Positions 47,258 through 60,000 of a stretch of 64,000 nt of DNA are shown here, one piece after another (position 1 is the first letter of the stretch; each line of letters starts with the position of its first letter). The DNA is from Macrostomum hystrix. Taxonomy: Eukaryota > Platyhelminthes > Macrostomidae. The position numbers and the translations under genes were made by a program. The stretch covers positions 20,081,501 to 20,145,500 of the forward strand of contig CATNEN010000039.1 in the NCBI GenBank assembly GCA_950097015.1, written 5' to 3'. The notes below the pieces were generated by a model, which had not been told where the DNA came from, made no database searches, and saw only the letters and a list, made by a program, of their open reading frames with translations.

Positions 47258-47422
47258 ACGCAACACTCTAACTAGAAGAAAAATCAACTCACTCAGAAGA
47301 GTCAAAGCGCATAGTCTATGGTTCAAATCGAGCTTCAGAAACGCGTGTAGCTTCCTCTACAACACTCTAACTAGAAGAAAAATCAACTCACCCAGAAGAG
47401 TCAAAGCGCATAGTCTATGGTA
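47258..47422. repeat. Pair of about 62-bp direct repeats
   Basis: The segment CAACACTCTAACTAGAAGAA through AGTCAAAGCGCATAGTCTAT occurs at 47261-47322 and again at 47358-47419, 97 bp apart and almost identical. Flanking ACACTCAGCAACAT and ATGTTGCTGAGTGTA form an inverted repeat around the pair (47230 and 47433), so this could be a small transposable element with an internal duplication. 47423-47929 to the right has no recognised feature. Confidence 0.75.
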
Positions 47423-47929
47423 CACTCAGTCTATGTTGCTGAGTGTATATTTTGTCATCGACGTGATTGCCAAAAATAGTTGAATTAAATATGCAACTAT
47501 AGACTAAGACTACTTCTAAAATAATCGCTTCAAAAAATCATCACACTATAAACACTAGAAATGGTAGAGCATTTTAAGCATAGTTTCGAGTATCTATTGC
47601 CCTGAATAAAGCTTGGTTTGAGTTTGAATATTAAATGACTCCAAAGGTAGTACAAAAAAATTTTCTACTCACCTAGCCCAGCAATGCTCTAACGACTGTG
47701 ATACGCGCTTACAATTTTAGAGACCATTATATGTAAAAAACGAAGGATGTAGCGAACTTCATTTTAGTTCTTAAGAATGGTTTCCTAATAATCATCAGTT
47801 CTGCGATATATTTTTTTAACAAAACATTTTCGCATTCGATCAATTTTAATTTTCCCAATCACCAATCAAAGTTTTGTAAGCATAAGTTAGTTTTTTTAGT
47901 TGGCTCATCGCTCGGTCAAGGCGCAGTTT

Positions 47930-48042
47930 TCAGCATCGATTGCAAGTTCTCGGACAGACAATCCTGGTGTAGAGATTCCAAGCGCACTGGTTTGTACGCT
48001 GCTGGTAGAGACACTCAGACTTGGAGACCTGGTCGTGACAGA
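47930..48042 (-). other. Terminal ShKT domain exon
   Basis: The final exon encodes CHDQVSKSECLYQQRTNQCA then WNLYTRIVCPRTCNRC and stops. Six cysteines with the terminal C-P-x-T-C-x-x-C arrangement are diagnostic of ShKT. In other animals ShKT domains occur as accessory domains of secreted enzymes and matrix proteins and as stand-alone peptides acting on potassium channels; here it caps a giant protein. Confidence 0.75.
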
Positions 48043-51000
48043 CTGAAATTGGCAAAATTATCCACCGATTTCAAATCGTTGATAAAAGTTCAAGATGTTC
48101 ATTTTTGACCATACAATAATTGTCTGCCCTGACTTTCACATGGGCAGGACCCAGGTGAGTACTTACGTGTTCCACAACGATCTTCAGTCTCAAACCGAGC
48201 CTCGTAGCAAACGTTGGATTTTGGCGGCTTAACAAAATAAGTAACCTGTCGCAGTCGTCGGCCATCAATGCAGGGCTGAGTTCGCTCAATCGAAGGTGGA
48301 CAGTTAGAGCAGTCGATGCGATAGTGGGTCTTCTGCTCCGTGCAAGCTCCGTGCTTTTGTCTGACGGCAAAGGCGCTGGTTATTGTGCGGTGGCCTTGTA
48401 CACATGGTCCTAGGCAAGTTGAGACACCCGGTTGGCAGCCATGGCAATACGCAACTTCGCGCTTCACCGACTCTTCGCATTTGCCGTTGACCAGAACCGT
48501 CGTCTTGTGCAGAATCTCTCGGCGCCCTTGTACACACGGCTGCGGTTGGACTATAGTTCCCACTGGACACTCTGCTGAGGAATGATTAGAGGACAGTTAG
48601 ATGAGACCTGTGAGATTCTGTGTGAAATGGCTTGGATCCTGTTTAACAAGCCCAGGTACGGCGTACAAAACTCACGGGGGCATTTCTTATCTACGCGCTG
48701 CACGTCGATTCGGCAAAGTTGGAAGCCCGGCACCCACTCTGTGCGCAGCACTTTGTCCACCCGATGACCCGTCTGATGATTGCATTCACCGCGGTGAACG
48801 AACTCGCGTCCGTCACACAGGCAGAGACGGCAGGTCCTGGGGCATAGTCGAGCAGTTGAACTGATTGCACAGCCACCAACAGAGTCAATATTTTGACACT
48901 TGGCCTTGGGAAGATGATCCCGACAGGGCTTGCACTGAACTTGCAGGAACGTCTTCCTCTTCAGGCAAACACCACTCGGGCTGCGCTCGAAGTACTTGAC
49001 TGTGATGGTGCGGTAGCAATACTGATAATATCCAAGAGCTAGAGACACTGGCACACATCGACAATGGGAATCTCCGCCAGTTACTTGTCGCTTAGGGCAT
49101 CCCAGTTGAACTGCAAAACAGAGTAGCCGATTTGCGTAAGTAATTGAAAGTCTATCCGATTTTTTAAAAACTGTGTTCCGCTTTTAATCAACCACTTACC
49201 CTCTTGCAGACGCGTTGTGACTCTCAAGTTGCAGATTCTCTCATACAGATTGCACCTTGTAGCACCTCGATTTTGATTGTCTGACGGAACAGCGCCGAGC
49301 ACGTGGTGTCTCGGAAGCAGGTAATCATGTAGGCCATTTCTGTCTACCTTTGCCAAAGTGCACTGATACGATGGTAGATAAAAGTCAAATGACCGACACG
49401 ATAGATCTTTCTTGCATTTTTGAAGGCAATTGTCAAAGCCCTTGTACTTCTTGATGCTCAGACCGGGATAGCGAGCGTCGGTTACGAGGCACTCTCGGTC
49501 AGCATACTTGAACTGCCATCGCCCGCCAATTGAAAGGCAGCCATCGCATCGGTTGCATTGTTTGTCGCACAAAGAGCTCGCATCGGCCAGCTGCTTCAGC
49601 TCCGGGTCCGATGCAGCGTCAGTGAAGTTCCTGCTGCAGATCCTATGCCTGCGGTCTAAATCGGCACATAGCCAGTCAGGAAGTTTGTTGATACAGGGTT
49701 TCAAATTCTTTTGGCAGCGCTGCTGGTGCTTGTAATGATGCGGCTTGCAGCTACATCCATGAATCAGATTAAACAACGTTTTTACAGCCATTAGACCGTA
49801 CTGACAATCTCCTAGTTGCACAACAGGTGATTGGCATCTTACGCGACCTAGGCGGGTGACCACTTTTGATGGAATACACTGACGAATGCTGCCAGTAACC
49901 AGTAGAGTGTAAGTCGTCGTTAGGTTTAACTTTTCATGACGCTTATAATCACAGACAGTCTTAGGCTGAGAGTTTTCTGGACAAGCGCACAGAACCTCTT
50001 CGGAGCGGGTCTGTGTGGCGCAGGTGCAGTTATTGCCAGTCCGCTGCCAAGTTGTAACGACTGTAATGCGAGTCTCGCCTGTAGCTGAGCTTCGAGTTCC
50101 TGCGATTGTGCAGTTGGGCACGTCTGATCGAGGCGTCCCATCGCATACGACGTCCTGCACGTTAAGCTCCAGTCGATTAGGTAAGCAGATCGTATTGTTG
50201 GCATCGGGTTTGTACTCGATGCGATAAGTGAGTAGCCGATTGTCTTGTGTGCAGACGGTAAAGTCGCTAGACGCGTCACATCCGCACAGTTCTGTGCGCG
50301 TAGTCGTCTGCGGTACACATTCACATCCCGAAACAACTGTAATCGACTCGGTAATTGTTCTGTAGAGGCTGTGATTTCTGAACTGGTCGCAGGCAGAGGC
50401 AAAGCTGCGGTAATTCTGTGGGCATATTACGCCTACTCGATCGCTTCGAGTGCGTACGACGCAGGCGCGGTTTTGAAGATCAAATTCCTGATACGATCTA
50501 GTCACCGTCAGGACATTAGTAGCTCTTTCGCAGGAGCGGGTCTCATTAGTTGTTGGTGGACAGCCTGTGAAGAAAGTTGGTTCTAAAATTATAGTAGGAT
50601 TTTAATTATATTATACAGAGCAAGTCTGCAAATGCAAGCACTCACAGCACGTTTCTAAGCGCTGCGTTGTTGTTCGTTGACAGGTGCAATTTACAACCGA
50701 ATAAGCAACATCAGTGATGATCCTCTGACAACTGACTGTGTCACAGATGCCCTCGCTACTACTGGCAACGGGGCACTCAACTTCGGAATAGATTTCTTCA
50801 GTAATATTCTTGCACGTGGAGTCGTCAAGCTCCTGACGGACAGTTTTCTGGTACCGCAATGTGCCGTTCCGCACGCACGCCTCCGTCAGAGCAGGCGCAT
50901 CGCAACGACACCTGAGGAATCTAAATGACTGTCTCTTGTGACATTCGCAGTCCACCAGAGTTGGATGAATTGTTACGACAACGCGAAAGCCGTTTTCCAT

Positions 51001-54000
51001 GCACGGACCCATTGTTGTCTTCTTTGACTGCTCGCAGACTGAAAATATTGGATTTTAATTGAATTTATTGCAACTTTTCCCCATTGACCCTGCTTGTGCT
51101 CCCTGTAAATTACTGTCTTAAATTTAGTTGCTATTGGTAAAATTTATTTCTTAAGATTCAGAATATAAAAGTAGGTTAGCTAGAAAACTGTACTCGTACT
51201 CCACAAATATAGTGCCTGTCCAAAAAGTGCCTTTAACCAGCTTATTGTGGTACCCATTTTACAGCTGAGTGAATCGATGCATTATAAAATTTGGGGCTTG
51301 CTCAATAAGACACATTGTTTTCTTAGGCTGAGATTCGAACTCCCCAACTCTCGCTTAGAATTCCGAAGCTCAAAAGCCCTTCGTACTTACGCTTGCAAAT
51401 ACTCCGCGTTATATCTTTTGAAGTATCTATTTTGAGGCACATTCCGAACTTTGAGTTGAACCTGTAAGTGGATGTGATTAAACGTAGGCGATTTCCAATA
51501 CATCGCTTGGACGTTCGAGGAGATGGACAGCAGCAGTTTATAATGTGATGGAATCGCTTGGCTTCGCATCTCTTCTTTGTCGGATTGAAGATGAATTCAG
51601 TCTTCGTCACCTTGCTAGCACAGTCGACGCATAGTCCGTGCTTTATCAGCGAAGGCTGGCAGGCTAAAATATGGCTTGGTGTTTTAGTTATTGCCTGCAA
51701 CATATTCTATGATGCAACAAAGAACTTTGTTTACCTTCGAATCCACATGATCTTGAGACCTTCTCAGACGTTCGTTTGCATGAACAATCAACAGTTTGCT
51801 CCAGTTCTCGTCGCCAAACCCTCTTACCATCAATGCATGCTGTCAGTGGCTTCTCACTAATGATTCTCTGACAGCTTATCAACTTGTAGCGATTTTTATA
51901 CTCAGGAACACAGTGGCCATCTCTCAGCTGCTCGGTGCGGGTCTGGGTGACAAGCATCTGACCTGCCTGGCATCGTATAGCCGTCTTAGGCTTGGCATCG
52001 CAGCAGCAGCGTTGACTATGCCAGCGGGTGAAGCGCTTTACCTTGCAGTTTTCAATGCGATAATTGATAGTCTTGATGCGCTGCTGACAGTTTTTGCAGC
52101 TGTGAGGAATCACTTTTTGCTCCGGCAAGTTCACGGAGACTGGGGTTCTGCGCACCCGGTAGGAGCAGCGGCAGTGACCCGTTTTCCGATAGGTAGTCTC
52201 AACGCGACAAAGCTTGTGTCCATCTTCGCATTCCAGCTGCCTACTTGGTATTGGACAACGCGATTGGCAGTGACGTTTCATGCGCTGTACCCGACAGCTG
52301 CAGCCATCGCGAACTTCTCGCTCCAAAACATTTGAAAAGTGACCATCCCATTCACCATCTTCCCTGTCTTGCCAGCTATTTTTCCTGCCGGCCGCTCTCC
52401 ATGTGCTGTCACAGTAAATTTGCACAGATTCTGCCTCCTGGCGTTCGAGACACTTAGAGCCACTTGGATCAATCTCGTAGTGGTGCTTTGTGATAAGAAG
52501 GATGCCATCTCTATCCTGACATCGTCTGGAGATTTTGGATTGAATGCAGTGGCAAACCTCGTGTTCCACCGATTTTTCTGGTACACAGCGACAATCAATC
52601 TTTTTGAAGGATACACGTGTCACGGTCCTGACATACGCCTTTCGAGACAGGTCTTTGCGGCAAGGGCCTCTGTGCACGATGTCTATCGGACAGTTCACGG
52701 GTCTTTCTGTGACTTCCTCAGTCTTTTCACAAGGGCCATCCTTTGATTCCTTGGTATAACGGGTGACAGTTTGCACCAGCCTGTCTTCCGGAACGTTGAT
52801 GCACTCATTCTTTACCTGTGGAGGCTGGCATTCTAGAATGAAAAAATTGCTTCAAATAAATTTTTTGATACAGAAACCTAAATTTTAGAGTGATACGAAA
52901 TAAATCTTTTTTTTACCAGAAAATATCTTAGCGTGCTTATTACCTTTCTGTTCAGAATGAACCTTCCCCGTGAACTTCTGACACTTGCATTGCTTTAGTG
53001 CGTACCAGACCTTGAGAACGATAGTATCGCCATTTGCTGAAGTTGCCGTCTCAAATCGTTCATTTCGTTGGCAGGCTAAGGTACAAGGAAGTTAAAAAGT
53101 GAGTTAAAATTACTTTAAAATATATAGTTTATATAAAAATATAAAAATATAAAAATAAAAAAAATATTAAAAAATTTTATAAAAAAAATATATATGTTTA
53201 TATAAAAAAGAACTCTTACCTATCTCCTCTCGATAAACGACACTCGACATCTCGCAGACTCCGTTTTCCAACTTGTAGAATAAGTTTTTCGCTTCAAAAA
53301 CTTCACCAACGCACTTCTTATCACCGTGACGCGACGGGGGGCAGCAGCACTTTGAACTAATAACAAAGTGCTGACTATGGCACTTTTCATTCTTGAAGTA
53401 GTAGTACAAGCGCTTAGTGCAGGTTTCCTTATTGCACTTTGATGACCGCACTAACTTTGGCGCTCTGTCGCATTCTGACAAAGAATAAAAAATAAATCAA
53501 TGTACAATCAACTCGAATTTGGTTCTAATGAAATTTAATTAAATAAAATTTAAACACGGGCTAAGGACCACTAACGAAAAAATTATTGACAGTTAAACCA
53601 CAGACTGAAACCACCCCATTGATAGAGTACATACACGGCGGGTATTTATCGATAATTTTTATCGAAAGTCTTGTAGTTAAGGCTGGTAACTGGCCGTAAA
53701 AAAATAAGAGTGCGCTTCATAAATTGTTTGGCAAAATGCCCAAGCATTAAGTTAAGACGACCTCAGCGAATTTGGTTAACGAGTTGATTGCACCTCTTGA
53801 AAGTTGCGAATACGCTCGTATGCGAAAGCAAGCTTACTTTTACTGCATCGCTGCTTCTCGACACGCACATGCGGCTCGCACAGGCAGTTCTCTGCCTTCC
53901 ATGTGGTCCTTTCCAGCAGACGGTAGCCTTGCTTGTTGCAAGCCGAAACGCGACGCACTGACTGCAGAGGGCAGGCGACTGACCTAGTTTCAGATTTGAC

Positions 54001-57000
54001 TACAACTCGTTTGCAGGCGCCTTGGACCACTTGCCGCCTCGTGGTGACAATCGTGAGGGTTCGTCCCTGACAATCGCGGGCCTGATTTTCTCTAGGCTCG
54101 CATAGGCAAGCTTCTTCGTGTTCAATCTTCTCTAGCTGGCAGCGGCAGTTGACGCTGCGTCCGCTTGATCGGACAACCTGAAAATATTCAGTGTTAGGAT
54201 TATCCTGATTGAGGAATGAGATAAGCGCTGCAAGGAGAGCAAACACCTGCATACAATGCATTTGATTATAAGACTAGTCAAGTGCAACAGTTTTCCTACC
54301 GTTAGATGTCCATCTCCATCCAAGCCACGCACGCATGCCGTCCTCGACACGCGTCGCTTCTGACATATAGCCTGATTCTCGCGTGCCTTCAGGTGCTTCA
54401 CACAAAGGCACCCCTGTAGCTGGTAACTTAGGTGGAAGGTGATAATCTTGTTGTCTTGGCAGGCATTCCAACTGCGGCTGTTCGGACAGCGGCAAGAGCA
54501 CTTTTTACGGATGCGCTCCGTAACACAGCCGCACTTATGCACGCGATGCACGTACTTCACAACTTGACGTGTGCCACCAGACTCGCTGCAACTGCCGTAT
54601 TGCACTCCAGTTTTTTGCCCCTCTGCATCGCAGACAACTGGCTCGACCTTTGTGTATTGCTGTTTCTTACACTGACCGTCAATTAGCTCATAATATGTCG
54701 TAATTATTGCTTCCTTGTCGTTGCTACAAAGTTTCTTGCTGTGAGACTTTTTGCATTTGCAGTCTTCATATCTCGGTGGCTGCTCGGACCAAACGCACCT
54801 GCACGCTTGAGTTATGAGCTGGAACACTCGGATCTCCTCTTTACCCGAATCTTTGTTGCAGCCCTGTCGGATCTCCTTTCGTCCTTCGCAAGTGATTCTC
54901 TGCTCAGTAGTAAAGTTGCGCTGCAAACAGATGCCTCCTGGACCATCGTAGTAGTAACTTACGGTTCGTACAGTAACGTTGTCTGCTCTGCACAAGCGTG
55001 TAACGATATTTCCCCCGTTACGCTGGAAGCAGTTGCAAATTTCGCTCGCTCGAGTTGTTTGAGCGACGCAAGTGCAGTTTTCGACTATGTAATTTACTCT
55101 TGTTACCGCACTAAAATAAAAAAAGAAATAATAACAGTTTTTCGTATTTCAAGCCCATTAAAAAACACAGTAAAAATATGCTATTTACCGAGTGCCTGTC
55201 GTTGTGTCGCAGTCGTCACGCGTCTGTCGCGATGTTGAATTACCTGTGCAGGTTATCTCCATGTCTGTTATGTATGAATTCCGGACGCAAGTATTGTTGA
55301 CAAGCTCATCCACGTAAGTAATTCGACGCAGAGTTGTTCCAAGGCAAGTTATGTTGACAACAACTGCATTGCATAAGCACGGACGTTGGACCGAGTTGTA
55401 GAGGACTTCAATGCATTCTCTAGTCGTCGAGTTGTACTGTTGTCGATAGTATTTGTCCGTAGTAACACTTTGATTTCCGTTGCACAAACCTTTCTCAACT
55501 CTTTCGTTACTGGGACAGGAGCACGGCTGGGTAAAACTTCTGACCGTAGACACACACTGACAATTGACAATGGCAACATCGCGAATGCTCACTGTCTGCC
55601 GATTACTAGTGGAGTTGCACACTGTCGAATTCGTTTCTCCAGAGCGTGTTTCGCAAGTCACAGTTCGATACGTAGTATTTTGCTGCAGTACGCACGTGTT
55701 ATTAACCAAGCTATATCTGGTTGTAACCTGCTCAAATTGATTAGTTACCGGATTGCATCGCTCCGGGCTAATCACAGAAGGAGGGCAGCAGCATCTAACC
55801 TTTCGATAGGAATGCACCTGATGACAGCTGAGGGTAAAAACAATCATCATATTTGTGTCAGAAGAATTCGATGTGCGTGATAGAGTTATAAATAGATCAT
55901 AAGTGTTTGAGGACTTACTGGCACTGTTTTGGTACGAACTTTACAGTAACTTCTTCGGCAAAGCAACTGTCCGTGTCGCAGGGAAGTATCTTGGTGTGGG
56001 GTGCAGTGCAGTTCACGATTTCGGTGGAAATAGACGTTCGAGGTTCGCAGCTGGCGCTCGGCACATTCGGTCTTGAGTAACTCACAAGAGTCTTCTCCCA
56101 AAAGTCATCTCCCACACAGCTTTGTTGGGACGTTGGTGGCCGACAACCGCAATTAACACGCACTTTGCGATCAACTTTCCATTGGCAGCGGCATTGATTT
56201 GGTCGTTGGCGCAGTTTCAAAATGTATTGGAAACTATCTCCCAAATCATCCTTCAAACAAGGAGTCCGGTGTGCTTTTTCACCATGGCACTTTACGACCT
56301 TTGATTTTTTATCCCTGCTTGGCGTGCATTTTCCGTTGACTAGATTGTATCGTATGATTGTTGTGACAAGTGTTTTGTCTGAGTGACATACTGTGCTGTA
56401 CCGTGATTTGTACTTTGGAATCAAGGAACAGATGCAAGGAACACGATCGTTCCGGACATGACTCTTGCAGTGACACTTGAAGGGGACATAAGTTTGAGTG
56501 CGAACAATTTGAGTACCGCTGGAAGACAAGCCCTTCCTTCGCTCGCATGATCCTGGAACCACTTGTGTACGAGGCTGGGGACATTTTACAGCATTGCGTG
56601 TGACAGACTCATCTGGCAAGCACTCGCCTCGCTGAAGTCTGTAGTGAACTTGAACGGTAATCCACGAATTTTCACGGCACGTTCTGCGCTTGCGATTGAG
56701 GTGATGACAGCCTAAAATTAGTAAAATTTGGCTTAGACTAATTGATAATCTAACTAGCGACCCGATAAAAATTCAGGTGCTGAGAAAAAGGCATTGTAAG
56801 TTTTTACTCACTACAGTAGGCGTGGTGCACTGCTACATGTCGGTCGCACTTGCAGTTTTTCCGATTAACAGTGTAGCGAATCAAAATGGTTTTGTATTTT
56901 TTTGTTTTCTCTGAGCAGTGCCCGCGTTTCTTTTCCGGCGCAGGGCAGTGGACTTTTTTAGAGTGGCAACGATGCTCAGGGCGGCAATGCTTTTGCTGCT

Positions 57001-60000
57001 GAAACAGAGTCGTGCAGACACGAATGCGTCCATTTGAACAATGAACTTTTTTTCTTGGTTTCTGGCAACCGCACGGTTTCCAGCTTGCACGATGACGCCT
57101 GTGGCAGCGTCCATCTTTGTCCAAGTGGTAGCTGGTGTGCGTCAGGCGTCGACGACCGTGTGCGCAACGACTAGCATGGTTTTTCGGAGGCGGACAGCGG
57201 CACCGAGAATGAACCGTGCGCATTCGAGGTCGACACTTGCATTGAATATTGCGATACACAGTTATGCGCTTTGTAAGAATGCCTGTATGGCGGTTACATG
57301 TCTGCCTTATATCGGGCTTTGGGCAGGTAACTCCCTTTGACCAGCGTTTTGTCAACGGACGAACACGACTTTGTCTCCACTCGAGGCCTGACCCAGAGTC
57401 TTTACCTATGATCTTTTCCTTGCGCAATTCAAAACGCGTGCTAATAAAAAACCAGCGATTGTCTTTGCAGTAGCGCTTCTTGACTGGTGGTCGCGTGCAG
57501 CAATCCTCTGATCCAACACGCTGCTTACATCGGCATTTGCAATGCTCCATCCAGCACTGCTGTAGAACGACGCGGCGCTTGCAGTCGTGTCGGTTGCATT
57601 TACTTTTTTTAATCGCCACCGGACGCTTTTGGCATCGATGCTCCGTAACTCTTCTTCGTTTCTTGCTCTTACAGTGGCCGTGATGTCTATGGTGCTCCTC
57701 TGTGTAATTGGTCTCTATGAAGTCATGCACGCAGCGACGTGATTTTTTTCGACCTTCACATCGGCACAGACGCCAGGAAACCCTACGATGTTCCTTGCAA
57801 CGACAGCCACTGAGAACGCTTCGCATGATGGCAATTTTGCGGTAGAGTCCTCCATCCTTTCCAGGGCGCTTGCCGCATTTAGTTAATGAAACTACCTTCG
57901 GTTTATCCCTGCAAACGACACGCTTCACTTTACGTTGCTCACGAAGCTCTCCTGTTTCCGGATTAATTATGGATGTTGTTGTTATTATGCGCCCCTTAGT
58001 GCACTGTTGCTTTCTACGCACTTTCCGGTGCTGCTTTGTCTTGCAACCAATACGCTGTACACGCTTTCTTTTCACGCATTTGCACCGATGCACTCTGTAA
58101 TATATTGTACAGATCTCGCGACGACCATTGTGACACTTGCCGTGCTGTACCGAACGCTTAGGACAATAGACATTGTGAGGCTCCGAACGCTCTGAATGGA
58201 CGCACTCGCGTCTACCGTGACGAATTATCAATTGAAAGCTTAACGACTGTTTCACAATCGTCTTACCACCCAACGGATCGCAAATCTTTCTGTGCTTTGA
58301 TTTGGGACAATCTGAAAATGAAAGAAGGTATGGATTGTCTTAACTTTTTAAATGCTTTGGAAATAAAAGTGAAAGTTTCGGCCTTTGGCAGCAAGTCTCT
58401 TACGGCATGGCTCCTTGTAAAGAAGTATCTTCTTTGGTCGACATTTTCCTTTGTAATGCTGATAAATAATTTTAAAAACGGCCCTTTGAAAACGCCCGTG
58501 CTTGCAAAGCTCACGTTCAACGCGTGGTTTTGGACAGGCGCACAGCTCAAAGCGGCGCATTGGTTTTGGAATACATTTACATTTGTGCAATTTATAAGCC
58601 CTGAATTTTATATAGCGTTGCCCAGTTCTTATGTTGCAGCGTGTTTTTCCCAGCTTCTTCGGCCCCGGGCAGTGAACTCGGTTATGCTTGCGACTCAAAC
58701 GACGCCTGCAATGCCCGCCATGCAAGTGATAGACCACGCGCTCGTGAATAATAGTATCTCGGCCTTGGCAACGGACAGCTAGCTTGGGTTTAGGACAACA
58801 ACAACGGCGCTTCTGCACGCGCACTTTTTTGTGGCAGCGGCAGCCGCTCTGGTGGAACGTGAAAACGCGATCGTGCGCAATGCATCTTTCCCGGATACAA
58901 CTTCCACGCTTGACGTCAACTTTTCGTGGGCATTCTGGAACGATTATCGACAAGGGATTAAGGTTTTGTCTAAGTGCCGGTAAATAATTTTCGAAGGGGT
59001 CGAGAGTAATAGGTGCTGTACTCACGGACGCGTTTGTATCTATGGTTCTCCACACGCTCACATGTCCTCCGGTCGGCACTGAGTCGAAACTTGATAGAGG
59101 TGACTTTAATTTGGCCCCCGTGGCACTTTTTTAAGAATTTTTCCTCTGGGCAGCAGCACTTTCTGTTTTCGATTATTTTCTTACGGTGGCATTTACAACC
59201 AGACAGAACATTGAAGCTAATTATCTTCACGTTGTTACAATCGTTGCAGGACTCTTTCACCTGCCTATTTTCGGCACAAGCGATCTGATTTCGTCTATTT
59301 GACACCTTCAACGCACACCGATTATCTTCTAGCACGTAATAATTTCGTTCGTGAACCAGTTCGTTTGTGTCTCTGTCGCAGAACTCTCGGTTTGTGCCGC
59401 GCTTGTGCTTGCAAGAGCAGACTTTGTCTATCCGTTTCGCGTGAAGCTTGCATCGGCATTCGCTCTTGTCTAGCGTGTACCACTTCACCGTTACAGTTCG
59501 AATGCCAGTTTCGTAGTTGCAACGGCCATGATGCACTAGTTTGTCTTCGCCATCAAATTTGCCTTTGCAGTCTGCAAAGTTTTTTTGAAAACATTTTTTT
59601 ATGCTTAAGATTGGGTGCTACAATAAGTTTTCATTACTTACCAACTACTTTTACCCAAGATTTGTGAAATACTCGACATTCTTTCGTTGTGACAATGAAC
59701 TTCTTTGTTGCTTGGTTTATCAAGTGGCTTCCGGTCTGGCGGTCACATTGTACATGTACTGTCACTCGCTTCTGTCCCAGCGGAGTGCAGCAGCAGCGCT
59801 GTTCCTGGCGATTTATTACCCTGACGCACTGCAAAGATCCGTCGCTCTGTCTTATTGCATTAAAACTCACAACCGTGATTTGACGCATGCAGGTCTTCTG
59901 GTCACATTGTCCTTGGCTTCGATCCTCCGGCGGACAAGCTGAAATAAATTAGCACAGGGTAGAACATCGTTTTGTTTAGGGTTAGCCCGGTGCTATGACG

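Noticed and set aside
49508-52746. Plus-strand frames of 70-179 codons opposite the giant gene
   Set aside because: Antisense shadows of cysteine-rich exons (rich in Ala/Leu/Ser); no plus-strand splice or start support.
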